Positions 35,693-44,360 of a stretch of 64,000 nt of DNA are shown in pieces. The notes beneath the pieces are model-generated. The model was not told the DNA's origin, did not search any database, and was given only the letters and a program-made list of their open reading frames with translations. The position numbers and the translations under genes are program-made. Numbering within the stretch: the first letter of the stretch is position 1; each line of letters begins with the position of its first letter. Source of the stretch: Erythrobacter sp. (lineage in GTDB: Bacteria > Pseudomonadota > Alphaproteobacteria > Sphingomonadales > Sphingomonadaceae); assembly GCA_009993605.1 (NCBI GenBank), contig JAACTB010000009.1, forward strand, positions 212,883 to 276,882, written 5' to 3'.

Positions 35693-37016
35693 GGGCCATC
35701 AACTCCTGCATCTGGTCCGCCGCATCGGCGAGCGTGACCTGATCGCGCGTCCCCTGGCTGAGGAAGGCGACCATGCGCGGGTGAAGCGCGATCGCCTCGT
35801 CCAGGGTCTTGTCCGTTCCCGGACGATAGGCGCCCATCATGACGAGATCGCGGTTCGCCTCGTATGCGGCGGTCAGCGCGCGGAAGCGACGCGCCGCCGC
35901 TTCGTGTTCGGGTGAGACGATGTCGTTCATCACGCGGCTGAGCGAGGCGCCGATATCAACTGCGGGATATTGCCCGCGCTGCGCGATCTCGCGCGAGAGG
36001 ACGATATGGCCGTCGAGAATGGCGCGCGCGGTGTCCACCACCGGATCGTTCTGATCGTCTCCGTCGGCGAGCACGGTGTAGATGCCCGTGATCGACCCGC
36101 CGCTTTCCGCCGAATTGCCCGCGCGTTCGATCAGCTTGGTGATGGTCGAAAGGGCCGATGGCGGATACCCGCGCGCCGCACCCGGCTCGCCCAGAAGGAT
36201 GCCGATCTCGCGCGCGGCGTGGGCCACGCGGGTGAGACTGTCCAGTATGAGGAGAACGCGCTTGCCCTGCGATCGCAGATGTTCGGCCATGCTGGTCGCC
36301 AGCATCGCGCCGCGCAGTCGCAGATTGGCGGCATGGTCGGCAGGCACGGCGACGATCGCGGTGCGCGCCGCACGCTCCCCGCCCATATAGCGATTGACGA
36401 AATCGGACACTTCGCGCGCGCGTTCGCCGATCAAGCCGACGACGATGGCATCGGCATCCGCTCCGTGGACGATCATGTCCATAAGCACCGATTTGCCCAC
36501 GCCCGATCCGGCCATGATACCGATCCGCTGACCTTCGCCGAAGGTCGTCAGCGCGTTCAACGAACGGATGCCCACATCGATCGGCTCGGTCACGCTCGAC
36601 CGGTCGAGCGCGTCGACCCTGTATCCGCCGGCGGGCCAGGGCACGCCGGTTCCGATCGGTCCCTTCCCGTCGATCGGGCGCCCCGCCCCATCGACCGAAC
36701 GGCCGAGAAAATCCTCGCCGACCGACAGCATCCCGGGATTGCCTTCGGGACGGACAACCGCGCCGGGGCGCAACAAGACCGTGTCACCGAGCATCATCAT
36801 CATGGTGTGGCCGTTGCGGAACCCGATCGTTTCCGCCCGGTGCCCGACCCCGCGACCCTGCGCGATGGTGCAGAGTGTTCCGATCGGAACGCCGAGACCC
36901 GATACCTCGATCAGGCCCCCGTCGCAGGCGACGACGCGGCCGAAGCGGCGCGGCGCGAGGTCGAGCCCGCCGCCGCCCGCGCATTCCTGAAGGGTGGTTT
37001 CGATCAGGGCGCGCAT
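35682..37016 (-). CDS. fliI: Flagellar export ATPase FliI
   Basis: An export ATPase of 444 residues. The P-loop GSGVGKS lies at 170-176, Walker B in VLLILDSLTRVAHAARE, and the catalytic-face sequence GEPGAARGYPPSALSTITKL is intact. ATG 37016 has GAGGAGG upstream and gives an N-terminus that starts inside the fliH coding end. An earlier in-frame ATG at 37049 is less likely. Confidence 0.95.
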   Translation of the reverse strand: MRALIETTLQECAGGGGLDLAPRRFGRVVACDGGLIEVSGLGVPIGTLCTIAQGRGVGHRAETIGFRNGHTMMMMLGDTVLLRPGAVVRPEGNPGMLSVGEDFLGRSVDGAGRPIDGKGPIGTGVPWPAGGYRVDALDRSSVTEPIDVGIRSLNALTTFGEGQRIGIMAGSGVGKSVLMDMIVHGADADAIVVGLIGERAREVSDFVNRYMGGERAARTAIVAVPADHAANLRLRGAMLATSMAEHLRSQGKRVLLILDSLTRVAHAAREIGILLGEPGAARGYPPSALSTITKLIERAGNSAESGGSITGIYTVLADGDDQNDPVVDTARAILDGHIVLSREIAQRGQYPAVDIGASLSRVMNDIVSPEHEAAARRFRALTAAYEANRDLVMMGAYRPGTDKTLDEAIALHPRMVAFLSQGTRDQVTLADAADQMQELMARAA

Positions 37017-37597
37017 GAACCCAGCGCCTCCTCGATGGCGCGACGCCATTGTTCGGGACCGTCCTCGACGCCCCCGTCCTCCGTTTCGACCCGCAATCCG
37101 CCACGCTCGACACTTGCATCCGCCCTCAAGTCGAGCGTGTCCGACACATGATCCTTCACCAGAGCAAGATCGTCGGGGTGGAGCAAAATGGTGCGCTCGT
37201 CATGGCGGCGCTGGAACATCGCCGCGGCGGTCTCGATCCGGCGGGCGAGCCCGTTCATATCGAGCGCCAGGGGAAGGATCGCATCCTCGCACAGCGCAAG
37301 GACGGTGGCGCGCAGATTTTCCCGCAAGGACAGAGCGCTTTCCGCATCGAAGCGGGCGAAGGCGAGTTCGATCAGCGCCCGCTCCCGTCGCTCGCGCTGC
37401 ATGGCCTCCTCGGCCTGCGCCAGCGCGGCGGCCTGGCCGTCGCGATAGCCATTGGCATAGGAATCCGCCAGGGGATCGGTTGGAGCCGGATCGGCCTGGG
37501 CCTGATCGAGCTGGCCGGGCGCGGGTGCGCGCGAAAAGCGGTTGTTGGGGGTGAACGCCCCGGGACGCCCCAGAGAGGCGTAGGCGATCCTAGACAT
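37004..37597 (-). CDS. fliH: Flagellar export protein FliH
   Basis: A 197-residue regulator of FliI. An Ala/Pro-rich N-terminus leads into a charged helix (DSYANGYRDGQAAALAQAEEAM, with glycine repeats of the GxxxG type) and a C-terminal domain with ILLHPDDLALVKDHV and GGLRVETEDGGV. It lies between fliG and fliI, overlapping fliG by eight bases. Confidence 0.85.
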   Translation of the reverse strand: MSRIAYASLGRPGAFTPNNRFSRAPAPGQLDQAQADPAPTDPLADSYANGYRDGQAAALAQAEEAMQRERRERALIELAFARFDAESALSLRENLRATVLALCEDAILPLALDMNGLARRIETAAAMFQRRHDERTILLHPDDLALVKDHVSDTLDLRADASVERGGLRVETEDGGVEDGPEQWRRAIEEALGSCAP

Positions 37598-38642
37598 AAT
37601 CGTCGTCGCCCGCGCCCATGATCAGATCGCCCTGCGCGATAAGCTTCTTCGCGATGCCGACGATTTCCTTCTGCGCGGCATCGACCTCGGTCTTCTTGAC
37701 CCGGCCGCGGCCCTCGATCTCGTCGCGCAATCCATCCGCCGCGCGGCTGGACATGGCGGCGAAGAACTGTTCGCGCTGGGCTTCCTCCAGCCCCTTGAGC
37801 GCCAGGATGAGGATATCGCTTTCGACCTCGCGCAGCAGCGTGCCGGTGCTCTTGGTGTCGAGAGCGAAGAGATGCTCGAACTTGAACATCTCGGTCTCGA
37901 GGTCCTTGGCGAGCTGTTTGTCGATCTTGCCGATCGACGGCATGACGCGCTTTTCCACGCTGCGGTGCGAACTGTTGATGATCGCGGCTGCCTGCTGGAT
38001 CCCGCCCATGGTGAGGGGGATTGCACCGTGGAGCCGTTCGATCTTGGCGTTGAGCGTCTGTTCGAGAATGGTGATCGCCTGGCGCGAGACCGGGCCCAAA
38101 CGCGCGACGCGGTGCAGCACGGGCGTGTGGAGGTGTTCGGGCAGCGCCGCGAGCGCCGCGGCGGCGACCTCGCTGTCGAGCTGCAACAACAGGACCGCGA
38201 TCGCCTGGGGGTTCTCGTCGGCGAGGATCTCTCCAATGATCTTGGGGTCGAGCCAGCGCAGCAGGCCGAGTGCGGGCTGGGTCATCTCTTCTTCCTGCGG
38301 CGCGACTTGGCGCATCAGATTCTCGGTCTTCACCTCGCCCACGGCACCTTCGAGCATACGGCGCACGCTGTCGATGCGGCCATGGCCGGAAATGCCCTTG
38401 CCCTCGGTCGATTGCGAGAAGCCCGCGATCGCGTCCGAAATGGCCTTGGGCTCGACCTCGCCCATCGAAACCATGGTGGTCGCGAGCAGACGCAATTCGT
38501 CGGGCGTGAGCTGGCCGAGAATAAGCGAGGCATCCTCTTCGGCCAGCAGCATCACCATGATGGCCGCCTTGTCGATCCCCGCCAATGCAGGGGCCAGGCC
38601 AAGCTCTTGCGCTTCGGCCTGAGTCACATCGGACTGGATCAT
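37590..38642 (-). CDS. fliG: Rotor/switch protein FliG
   Basis: A 350-residue rotor protein. The N-terminal domain has GIDKAAIMVMLLAEEDASLIL. The middle has the EHLHTPVLHRVARLGPVS type EHPQ region. The C-terminal torque domain carries LREVESDILILALKG and MSSRAADGLRDEIEGRG with the conserved charges. The start overlaps fliF by four bases. Confidence 0.95.
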   Translation of the reverse strand: MIQSDVTQAEAQELGLAPALAGIDKAAIMVMLLAEEDASLILGQLTPDELRLLATTMVSMGEVEPKAISDAIAGFSQSTEGKGISGHGRIDSVRRMLEGAVGEVKTENLMRQVAPQEEEMTQPALGLLRWLDPKIIGEILADENPQAIAVLLLQLDSEVAAAALAALPEHLHTPVLHRVARLGPVSRQAITILEQTLNAKIERLHGAIPLTMGGIQQAAAIINSSHRSVEKRVMPSIGKIDKQLAKDLETEMFKFEHLFALDTKSTGTLLREVESDILILALKGLEEAQREQFFAAMSSRAADGLRDEIEGRGRVKKTEVDAAQKEIVGIAKKLIAQGDLIMGAGDDDYV

Positions 38643-40264
38643 GCCGGCTGTCCCTGCTGGCTGTTATCGGAAAGGAGCAGGCGCAAAGCGCGCACCGCAT
38701 CGTCGGGATTTTCGCGCGCGATGCGCTGGGCCAGCGCGATCTGGGCGTCCAGCGCCTCGCGATCGAGGCCGGGAGCAGGCGCCGGGGAATAGGTGCCGTC
38801 CGGACCCTGCACCAGCACGGTCTCGCCGTCTTGCCCTTCGCTATCGGTGGGTTCGGTACGGCCCTTCAACGCCTTGATCGCCGGACGCACCGCCAGGAAG
38901 AGCACCAGCAGGACCGCCAGGATGGCAACCCCGTTGCGCACCGCCATGGCGAACCAGCCGGTTTCGTAGAAGGGTATGGCCTCTTCCTCGATCTTTTCGA
39001 ACGGGCGCATGATCACGGTGACCTGGTCGCCCCGGTCGGCGCGCGCTCCGACGGCGGCGGTGACCAGTTCCTTGACCTTGTTGATGTCCGCCGCGCTCGC
39101 CTTCGCGAGAGCCGCCTGATCGATGGCGACCGCGACCGAGAGATATTTGATCGATCCTGGCGTCAGGTTCGAGACCGACACTTCGCGGCCCATCTCGTAG
39201 ACGCGCGTGGCGCTGCTTTCTCCCGTCTGTCCCGCCGCATTGGCGCCCTGCCCGTCTTCGGGAGCGCGCTGCTCGGCCTCGGCATCGGCGGGCGGGGTGT
39301 TGGCGAGCACGCCCGGAATGCCGCCCGCCTGATTGCTGGCGGTCTGCGATTGCTGCGTGGTTTCGCGACGGATCGTTCCGTCCTTGTCGTAGCTTTCGCG
39401 CGCGGAGGTGACCTCGTTCATGTCGAGCTCCACCTGGACCTGGGCGGAAAAGGCCTCGGACCCGAACATCGGCGCGAGCAGCTGGTTGACCTGCGCATTG
39501 AGCTTGGCTTCCAGCTGCGCCTGGAGATCCAGCCGTCCGCTATTGGGATCGCGTGCCTGGGTGAGCAACTTGCCGTGCTGGTCCACAATCTTGACCGCGT
39601 CCGTCCCAAGCCCCGGCACCGATGCGGCGACGAGATTGGTGATCGCAGTGACCTGGCTGTCGCCAAGCTGGCGTCCGCGCGCCATGCGCACCATGACGGA
39701 GGCCGAGGGATCGACCGCTTCGCGCACGAAGACGGAGCGTTCGGCCTTGGCGAGATGCACGCGCACCGATTCGACCCCGTCGATTTCCGCGATGGTCAGT
39801 TCCAGCTCGCGCTCCTGCGCCGCGCGCAGGCGATCGCCCTCGAGCGTGCGGCTGGCGCCCATCGGCAGATTTTCGAGCATCTGCTGGCCGCTTTCGGGCG
39901 TCGCCAGCGAACCGTCGGACGCGACGAGCATCCGCGCGCGGTAGAGATCGTCCTCGCCCACGGTCAAGGCGCCGGAATTGTTGTCGATCGTGTAGGCGAT
40001 GCCCGCCGTGTCGAGCGTTTCAACGACGCTCGCCCTCTCGGCATCGTCGAGCGAGGAATAGAGCGTGCGCTGGGGCGCGGGCGACAGTGCCGCCCAGGTC
40101 AGCGCCAAGACGCCGAGGCCCGCTGTACCGGCGAACCAGGGCAGCATCTTCCTGACGCCCGGCTGGGCCGTCAGCGCCTTGGCGCGATCGACGATGGTCC
40201 CACCGCTGAGATTGGCGGACATCCCGGCCTGGGCCGGAGCGCCTGCGGGAACGAGATTGCTCAT
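38639..40264 (-). CDS. fliF: MS-ring protein FliF
   Basis: A 541-residue MS-ring protein with two TM segments, near residues 44-62 and about 440-460. Ring-building motifs include LYSSLDDAERASVVETLDTAGI and ARMLVASDGSLATPESGQQMLE. The C-terminal tail (VRALRLLLSDN) should bind FliG. Length is normal for alphaproteobacteria. Confidence 0.95.
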   Translation of the reverse strand: MSNLVPAGAPAQAGMSANLSGGTIVDRAKALTAQPGVRKMLPWFAGTAGLGVLALTWAALSPAPQRTLYSSLDDAERASVVETLDTAGIAYTIDNNSGALTVGEDDLYRARMLVASDGSLATPESGQQMLENLPMGASRTLEGDRLRAAQERELELTIAEIDGVESVRVHLAKAERSVFVREAVDPSASVMVRMARGRQLGDSQVTAITNLVAASVPGLGTDAVKIVDQHGKLLTQARDPNSGRLDLQAQLEAKLNAQVNQLLAPMFGSEAFSAQVQVELDMNEVTSARESYDKDGTIRRETTQQSQTASNQAGGIPGVLANTPPADAEAEQRAPEDGQGANAAGQTGESSATRVYEMGREVSVSNLTPGSIKYLSVAVAIDQAALAKASAADINKVKELVTAAVGARADRGDQVTVIMRPFEKIEEEAIPFYETGWFAMAVRNGVAILAVLLVLFLAVRPAIKALKGRTEPTDSEGQDGETVLVQGPDGTYSPAPAPGLDREALDAQIALAQRIARENPDDAVRALRLLLSDNSQQGQPA

Positions 40265-40267
40265 CTA

Positions 40268-40648
40268 TCAGATCCCCATCCGCATGGTTTCCTGGTACGC
40301 GGACAACAGCTTGTTGCGCACCTGGAGAGTTGCTTCGAACGCCACGCCCGCTTCCTGGCGGGCCAGCATGACCTTGGCGATGTCGGTCGTCTCGCCGCGC
40401 TCGTAAGCCGCGGTCAGTTCGCCCGAACGGCTCTGCGCCGCATTGACGCTGTCTAGCGCGCCTTTGAGGGAGTCGCCGAAACTGGCCGGTTGCGCCTCTG
40501 CGCCGCCGATCCCGCCCGCTTCGCTCGGCGCGGCGGGTTTCGCCTGGTGGAGATCGGTGAGGACCTTCGACCGATCGATGATCTGCTGGCGCAGGGCGAT
40601 GATCTGTTCGATCGATCCCCCGCCGCCAATGCCGCCTACCGGGTTCAT
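40268..40648 (-). CDS. fliE: Hook-basal body adaptor FliE
   Basis: A 126-residue protein. The C-terminal half (FGDSLKGALDSVNAAQSRSGEL and VMLARQEAGVAFEATLQVRNKLLSAYQETMRM) is typical FliE. It joins the MS ring to the rod. The start overlaps the regulator gene stop by four bases. Confidence 0.92.
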   Translation of the reverse strand: MNPVGGIGGGGSIEQIIALRQQIIDRSKVLTDLHQAKPAAPSEAGGIGGAEAQPASFGDSLKGALDSVNAAQSRSGELTAAYERGETTDIAKVMLARQEAGVAFEATLQVRNKLLSAYQETMRMGI

Positions 40649-41931
40649 CGTGCCGCTCCCATCGCGATGCCGGCCTCACGGAAGGACGCCAGGCGATAAC
40701 GCAGAGTGCGCTCGCTGATGCCCAGCGCCCGCGCCGCATTGGCGCGGTGTCCGCCGACCGATTCAAGAGTGTCCATGATCGCGCGCGCTTCGCTGAGCTT
40801 CACGATCTTCGAAAGTTTCGCCGGGTTCTGCGGGGTCGCGTCTGCAACGCCTGCCACCACGCTATCCATGATCGGCGTGACCGTGGCCGGTTCCTGCGCG
40901 ACCGGCCGCGCGGCCATGTCGAACACGATGTGATGGGACGCGATCTCGCTCTCGCCCTGGGCCAGCAGCAGCGCGCGGCGCATCACATTCTCGAGCTCGC
41001 GGACATTGCCCGGCCAGGCATAGCCACGCAGCGTATCGAGAGCGGCATCGCCGATCCATGGCGTCCTTTCGCCCTTGGGCGTGTGGCGCAGCAGCATGGC
41101 GAAGGCGAGCGGCGCGATATCGGCCGGACGCTCGCGCAAAGCGGGCATGCTGATGGGGAAGACGTTGAGGCGATAGAAAAGGTCGGCGCGGAAGCGGCCC
41201 TGCTCGACTTCGTGGGGCAGGTCGCGGTTAGCGCAGGCGATGATGCGCACATCCACCTTGACCGGCCGGGTCGCGCCGATGGGGACGACCTCGCCTTCCT
41301 GGAGCGCGCGCAGCAGCTTCGCCTGAAGCGAGAGCGGCATTTCCGCGATCTCGTCCAGCAGCAGCGTGCCGCCATCCGCCGCGCGGAAAAAGCCTTCGCC
41401 GCCCGCATTGGCGCCGGTGAACGAGCCCTTCTCGTGGCCGAACAGCATGGCTTCGAGCATGGTTTCGGGGATCGCGGCGCAGTTGACGGCGATGAACGGC
41501 TTGTCCGCCCGGTCGCTGCGCGAATGGATGAAGGTCGACAGGACTTCCTTGCCGGTGCCGGTCGGGCCGTTGATCAGGACGGGGATCTCAGTGCGGGCCA
41601 GACGATCGGCCAGCGCGATGATCGACAGCATGGCGGGATCGGCGGCCACCGGACCTTGGCCCGTATAGACCATGGCGACCAGCGCGGCGATGCTGCCTTC
41701 CGCGTTGGGGTCCTTATAATAAAGAGAACCACCCTGCCCCGAGCGCGCCAGCGCCGGCGTGTCCGATCGCGCAATCACGATGCTGCGCGCATCCCGGTTC
41801 GCGCTCGAATCGTCTTCGTCCGCCAGCGTCACCGGCTTTTTCATGAAGAGCGACGAGGCGATTCCGGCCAGTCGCGAGTCCAGCGACCCGTGCTTGCGCG
41901 AAAAATTCGTGGTCTTGGTCAGTCCGTCCAT
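40645..41931 (-). CDS. flbD: FlbD-like sigma-54 activator of flagellar genes
   Basis: A 428-residue enhancer-binding protein leading the fli operon. Walker A GPTGTGKE lies at 122-129, GSFTGA (the sigma-54 contact loop, Ser for Ala) at 169-174, and Walker B LLLDEIA near 191-197. The C-terminal Fis-type helix-turn-helix is SVGGHRANAARALGISERTLRYRL. The N-terminal hundred residues show no receiver-domain Asp pattern. I choose ATG 41931, with GAGGG upstream, over ATG 41949. It probably acts on the sigma-54 promoters at 19381, 20682 and 21991. Confidence 0.88.
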   Translation of the reverse strand: MDGLTKTTNFSRKHGSLDSRLAGIASSLFMKKPVTLADEDDSSANRDARSIVIARSDTPALARSGQGGSLYYKDPNAEGSIAALVAMVYTGQGPVAADPAMLSIIALADRLARTEIPVLINGPTGTGKEVLSTFIHSRSDRADKPFIAVNCAAIPETMLEAMLFGHEKGSFTGANAGGEGFFRAADGGTLLLDEIAEMPLSLQAKLLRALQEGEVVPIGATRPVKVDVRIIACANRDLPHEVEQGRFRADLFYRLNVFPISMPALRERPADIAPLAFAMLLRHTPKGERTPWIGDAALDTLRGYAWPGNVRELENVMRRALLLAQGESEIASHHIVFDMAARPVAQEPATVTPIMDSVVAGVADATPQNPAKLSKIVKLSEARAIMDTLESVGGHRANAARALGISERTLRYRLASFREAGIAMGAAR

Positions 41932-42038
41932 TGGGCCCTCGATTGGCATGTCTTAACGACAGGAAGGCTTTTGCGCCCTGCACGACCAAGGAATGGATAA
42001 TTTTAGACCTAGTATTTTTACCTATAAGATTTCCGGGG

Positions 42039-42077
42039 CGGCAAATTCCTGCCCCGGCAAGGCTTAAATACCGGCAA
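42039..42077. promoter_or_regulatory. Three CGGCAA repeats between flbD and the first flagellin gene
   Basis: CGGCAA recurs at 42039, 42055 and 42072 (steps of 16 and 17 bases), all on the plus strand. The array sits in the 219-base divergent gap and overlaps the spacer of the flagellin promoter. The minus-strand GGGGCAGGAATTTGC (42041-42055) has the GG/GC spacing of sigma-54 promoters, but its -24 half is poor. I infer control of both directions by the FlbD-like protein. Confidence 0.5.
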
Positions 42078-42090
42078 TATTGGTCGGTCT
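42065..42090 (+). promoter_or_regulatory. Probable FliA promoter of the first flagellin gene
   Basis: TAAA-N14-GTCGGTCT, matching the elements before flgM and the second flagellin gene. Transcription would start near 42096, which leaves a leader of about 55 bases. Confidence 0.6.
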
Positions 42091-42099
42091 GTGTCTCGG

Positions 42100-42122
42100 C
42101 TGCCGCATCCCGAGGGGGGCAG
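42100..42122 (+). other. Leader stem-loop of the first flagellin mRNA
   Basis: CTGCC pairs with GGCAG across an inner TCCC/GGGG pairing (imperfect, with a GCA bulge). It would lie within a few bases of the predicted mRNA 5' end. The second flagellin leader has a comparable hairpin. Confidence 0.4.
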
Positions 42123-42150
42123 TGATCGATAGACCAGAAGGAACTTTGCC

Positions 42151-42975
42151 ATGAACGTGATCAACACCAATATCGGCGCGATGAAGGCCACCAATGCTGC
42201 CAGCAGCGCCAGCAAGATGCTCGGCTCGGCGATGGAGCGCCTCTCGACCGGTAAGCGCATCAACTCCGCCAAGGACGACGCCGCCGGCCTCGCCATTGCC
42301 ACCACCATGACCTCGCAGGTTCGCGGCATGAACCAGGGCATCCGCAACTCGAACGACGGTATCTCGATGGCGCAGACGGCGGAAGGCGCGCTCGCTGAAG
42401 TCACCAACATGCTGCAGCGCGTTCGTGAACTGTCGGTCCAGGCCGCGTCGGAAACTTATTCCGCCGACGACCGCACCAACCTCCAGACGGAAATCACTGC
42501 GCTGAAGACGCAGATGACCAACGTCCTCACCAACACCGAATTCAACGGCAACAAGCTGTTCGACGGGACGGCCGGCAGCAGCGGTTCGGTCAAGATCCAG
42601 ACCGGTGCGAACTCGACGGACCAGGTCACGCTGACCTTCGGCAACCTGACGACCGTGGGTTCCGCGACGTACGACGTTACCGGCGCCAACGGGAGCAACG
42701 CCACCACCACGATGGCGACCGTCGATACCCAGCTCGATGCGATCAGCAGCGCTCGCGCCAAGCTCGGTGCCTCGCAGAACCAGCTGGAATCCGCCGTCAA
42801 CACCATGACGACCGGTGCGACCAACCTGTCCGACGCCCGTTCGCGGATCGAAGACACCGACTACTCGGCCGAGACTACCGCTCTCGCCAAGGCCCAGATC
42901 CTGAGCCAGGCTTCGAGCGCGATGTTGGCCCAGGCCAACCAGAGCCAGCAAAGCGTTCTGTCGCTGCTGCGTTAA
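42151..42975 (+). CDS. fliC: Flagellin, minimal-length, copy 1
   Basis: A filament subunit of 274 residues made of D0/D1 domains only. The N-terminal [26 protein letters not shown] and the C-terminal [17 protein letters not shown], ending QSVLSLLR, are canonical. The middle contains only about 80 variable residues, so the surface domains D2/D3 are absent. It is about 87 percent identical to the next gene (35 differences by eye). It has its own promoter and a strong terminator. Confidence 0.97.
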   Translation: MNVINTNIGAMKATNAASSASKMLGSAMERLSTGKRINSAKDDAAGLAIATTMTSQVRGMNQGIRNSNDGISMAQTAEGALAEVTNMLQRVRELSVQAASETYSADDRTNLQTEITALKTQMTNVLTNTEFNGNKLFDGTAGSSGSVKIQTGANSTDQVTLTFGNLTTVGSATYDVTGANGSNATTTMATVDTQLDAISSARAKLGASQNQLESAVNTMTTGATNLSDARSRIEDTDYSAETTALAKAQILSQASSAMLAQANQSQQSVLSLLR

Positions 42976-43002
42976 TAACACATCGATCACCCGATTGGCG
43001 AA

Positions 43003-43036
43003 GGGGCCCGTCACTCGAAAGAGTGGCGGGCCTTTT
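43003..43036 (+). terminator. Rho-independent terminator of flagellin copy 1
   Basis: GGCCCGTCACTC-GAAA-GAGTGGCGGGCC is a near-perfect 12-base stem with a GAAA tetraloop, followed by TTTT. It starts 28 bases after the stop codon. Confidence 0.93.
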
Positions 43037-43276
43037 CGCATGTCCGGTCCTAAAGCGAGATTTCGAGAGCAGGGCCGTATTTCTACGAACAGCGATAGCG
43101 TGAAACCCGGCCTTCGATCGCCCGGTTCTGCGCACAAAGACTTGGTCCGACAGATTTTTTTCATCCCCCAGACGTAGCCCCGTTTTTACATCAACCTTCT
43201 GTTATCGTTAATATTTTCGCCCGCTTCTGGAGAGTCTTTTGGTTAATCGAAATGGGTACTTCGGAAACCATGACCT
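43037..43276. other. AT-richer spacer between flagellin genes
   Basis: This is the 240 bases after the first terminator and before the second flagellin promoter. I see no gene. It is AT-richer than its surroundings (for example GTTATCGTTAATATTTT near 43201-43218) and includes TGGAGAGTCTTTTGG, a poor sigma-54-like string at 43227-43241. Nothing else is supported. Confidence 0.5.
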
Positions 43277-43302
43277 TAATGCCCGGGCGATCTTGCCGGT
43301 CT
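43277..43302 (+). promoter_or_regulatory. Probable FliA promoter of the second flagellin gene
   Basis: TAAT-N14-GCCGGTCT has the same spacing and -10 block as the flgM and first flagellin elements. Predicted start of transcription is near 43308. A TTGCCG half-site (43293-43298) overlaps the -10 block. Confidence 0.6.
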
Positions 43303-43311
43303 GGTTCCCAT

Positions 43312-43335
43312 CGCTGCCCCCTGACCGGGGCTGCG
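43312..43335 (+). other. Leader stem-loop of the second flagellin mRNA
   Basis: GCCCC-CTGACC-GGGGC, extended by CGC/GCG beyond a mismatch, sits at the predicted 5' end of the transcript. It may stabilise the mRNA or bind a post-transcriptional regulator. Confidence 0.45.
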
Positions 43336-43360
43336 TTCGTCAGATCAAAGGATTTTCGCC

Positions 43361-44185
43361 ATGAACGTGATCAACACCAATATCGCCTCGATGAAGGCCA
43401 CCAACGCCGCGACTGCTGCCAGCAAGATGCTAGGGACCGCGATGGAGCGCCTGTCGACCGGCAAACGCATCAATTCAGCCAAGGACGACGCCGCGGGCCT
43501 CGCCATCTCCACCACCATGACCGCTCAGGTGCGCGGCATGAACCAGGGCATTCGCAATTCCAATGACGGCATCTCGATGGCCCAAACGGCCGAAGGCGCG
43601 TTGGGCGAAGTGACCAATATGCTGCAGCGCATTCGTGAACTGGCCGTCCAGGCGGCGTCGGAAACCTATTCTGGCACCGATCGCGGCAATCTGCAGACCG
43701 AAATCACCGCCCTCAAGAACCAGATGACCAACGTCCTCGCCAGCACCGAATTCAACGGCAACAAGCTGTTCGACGGGACGGCCGGCAGCAGCGGCTCGGT
43801 CACGATTCAGACCGGTGCGAATGCGTCCGACACAGTCACCATGACCTTCGGCAATCTGACCACCGTTTCGGCTGCGACATACGACGTTACCGGCACCAAC
43901 GGGTCCAACGCCACCACCACGATGGGCACCGTCAATACGCAGCTCGCCGTTATCAGCAGCGCGCGCGCCGGCCTCGGTGCGGCGCAGAACCAGCTCGAAT
44001 CCGCCATCGCCACGATGACGACCGGGTCGACCAACCTGTCCGACGCCCGCTCGCGGATCGAGGATACCGACTATTCCGCCGAAACGACCGCGCTCGCCAA
44101 GGCGCAGATCCTGAGCCAGGCGTCGAGTGCGATGCTGGCGCAGGCCAATCAGAGCCAGCAGAACGTTCTCTCGCTTCTGAAATAA
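43361..44185 (+). CDS. fliC: Flagellin, minimal-length, copy 2
   Basis: A second 274-residue D0/D1-only flagellin. It starts [20 protein letters not shown] and ends QNVLSLLK. The changes relative to copy 1 are spread along the protein, mostly conservative, and no length difference exists. The upstream AAAGGA ribosome site is good. Separate promoters suggest that the two copies can be expressed at different levels or combined in one filament. Confidence 0.97.
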   Translation: MNVINTNIASMKATNAATAASKMLGTAMERLSTGKRINSAKDDAAGLAISTTMTAQVRGMNQGIRNSNDGISMAQTAEGALGEVTNMLQRIRELAVQAASETYSGTDRGNLQTEITALKNQMTNVLASTEFNGNKLFDGTAGSSGSVTIQTGANASDTVTMTFGNLTTVSAATYDVTGTNGSNATTTMGTVNTQLAVISSARAGLGAAQNQLESAIATMTTGSTNLSDARSRIEDTDYSAETTALAKAQILSQASSAMLAQANQSQQNVLSLLK

Positions 44186-44211
44186 TTACGATCGATCACT
44201 CGATTGGCGAA

Positions 44212-44250
44212 GGGGTCCGTCGCTCTCTCAAAGGAGCGACGGGCCTTTCC
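44212..44250 (+). terminator. Rho-independent terminator of flagellin copy 2
   Basis: GGTCCGTCGCTC-N7-GGAGCGACGGGCC followed by TTT. The flank ATTGGCGAAGGGG is shared with the first terminator, so the tail was duplicated together with the gene. Confidence 0.88.
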
Positions 44251-44360
44251 GCATGACTTGGCCGCGTCGAGACGCTGCCTTAATTAGGTATAAATACGCA
44301 GAGACATCGAAGGTCGTCATTGAGGTTGTCCTGCCATGCAGCAATCGGAGATGGACCAAA

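Noticed and set aside
42976..43360. Possible small gene between the two flagellins
   Set aside because: No frame with a ribosome site or protein-like composition. The stretch is explained by terminator, spacer, promoter and leader.
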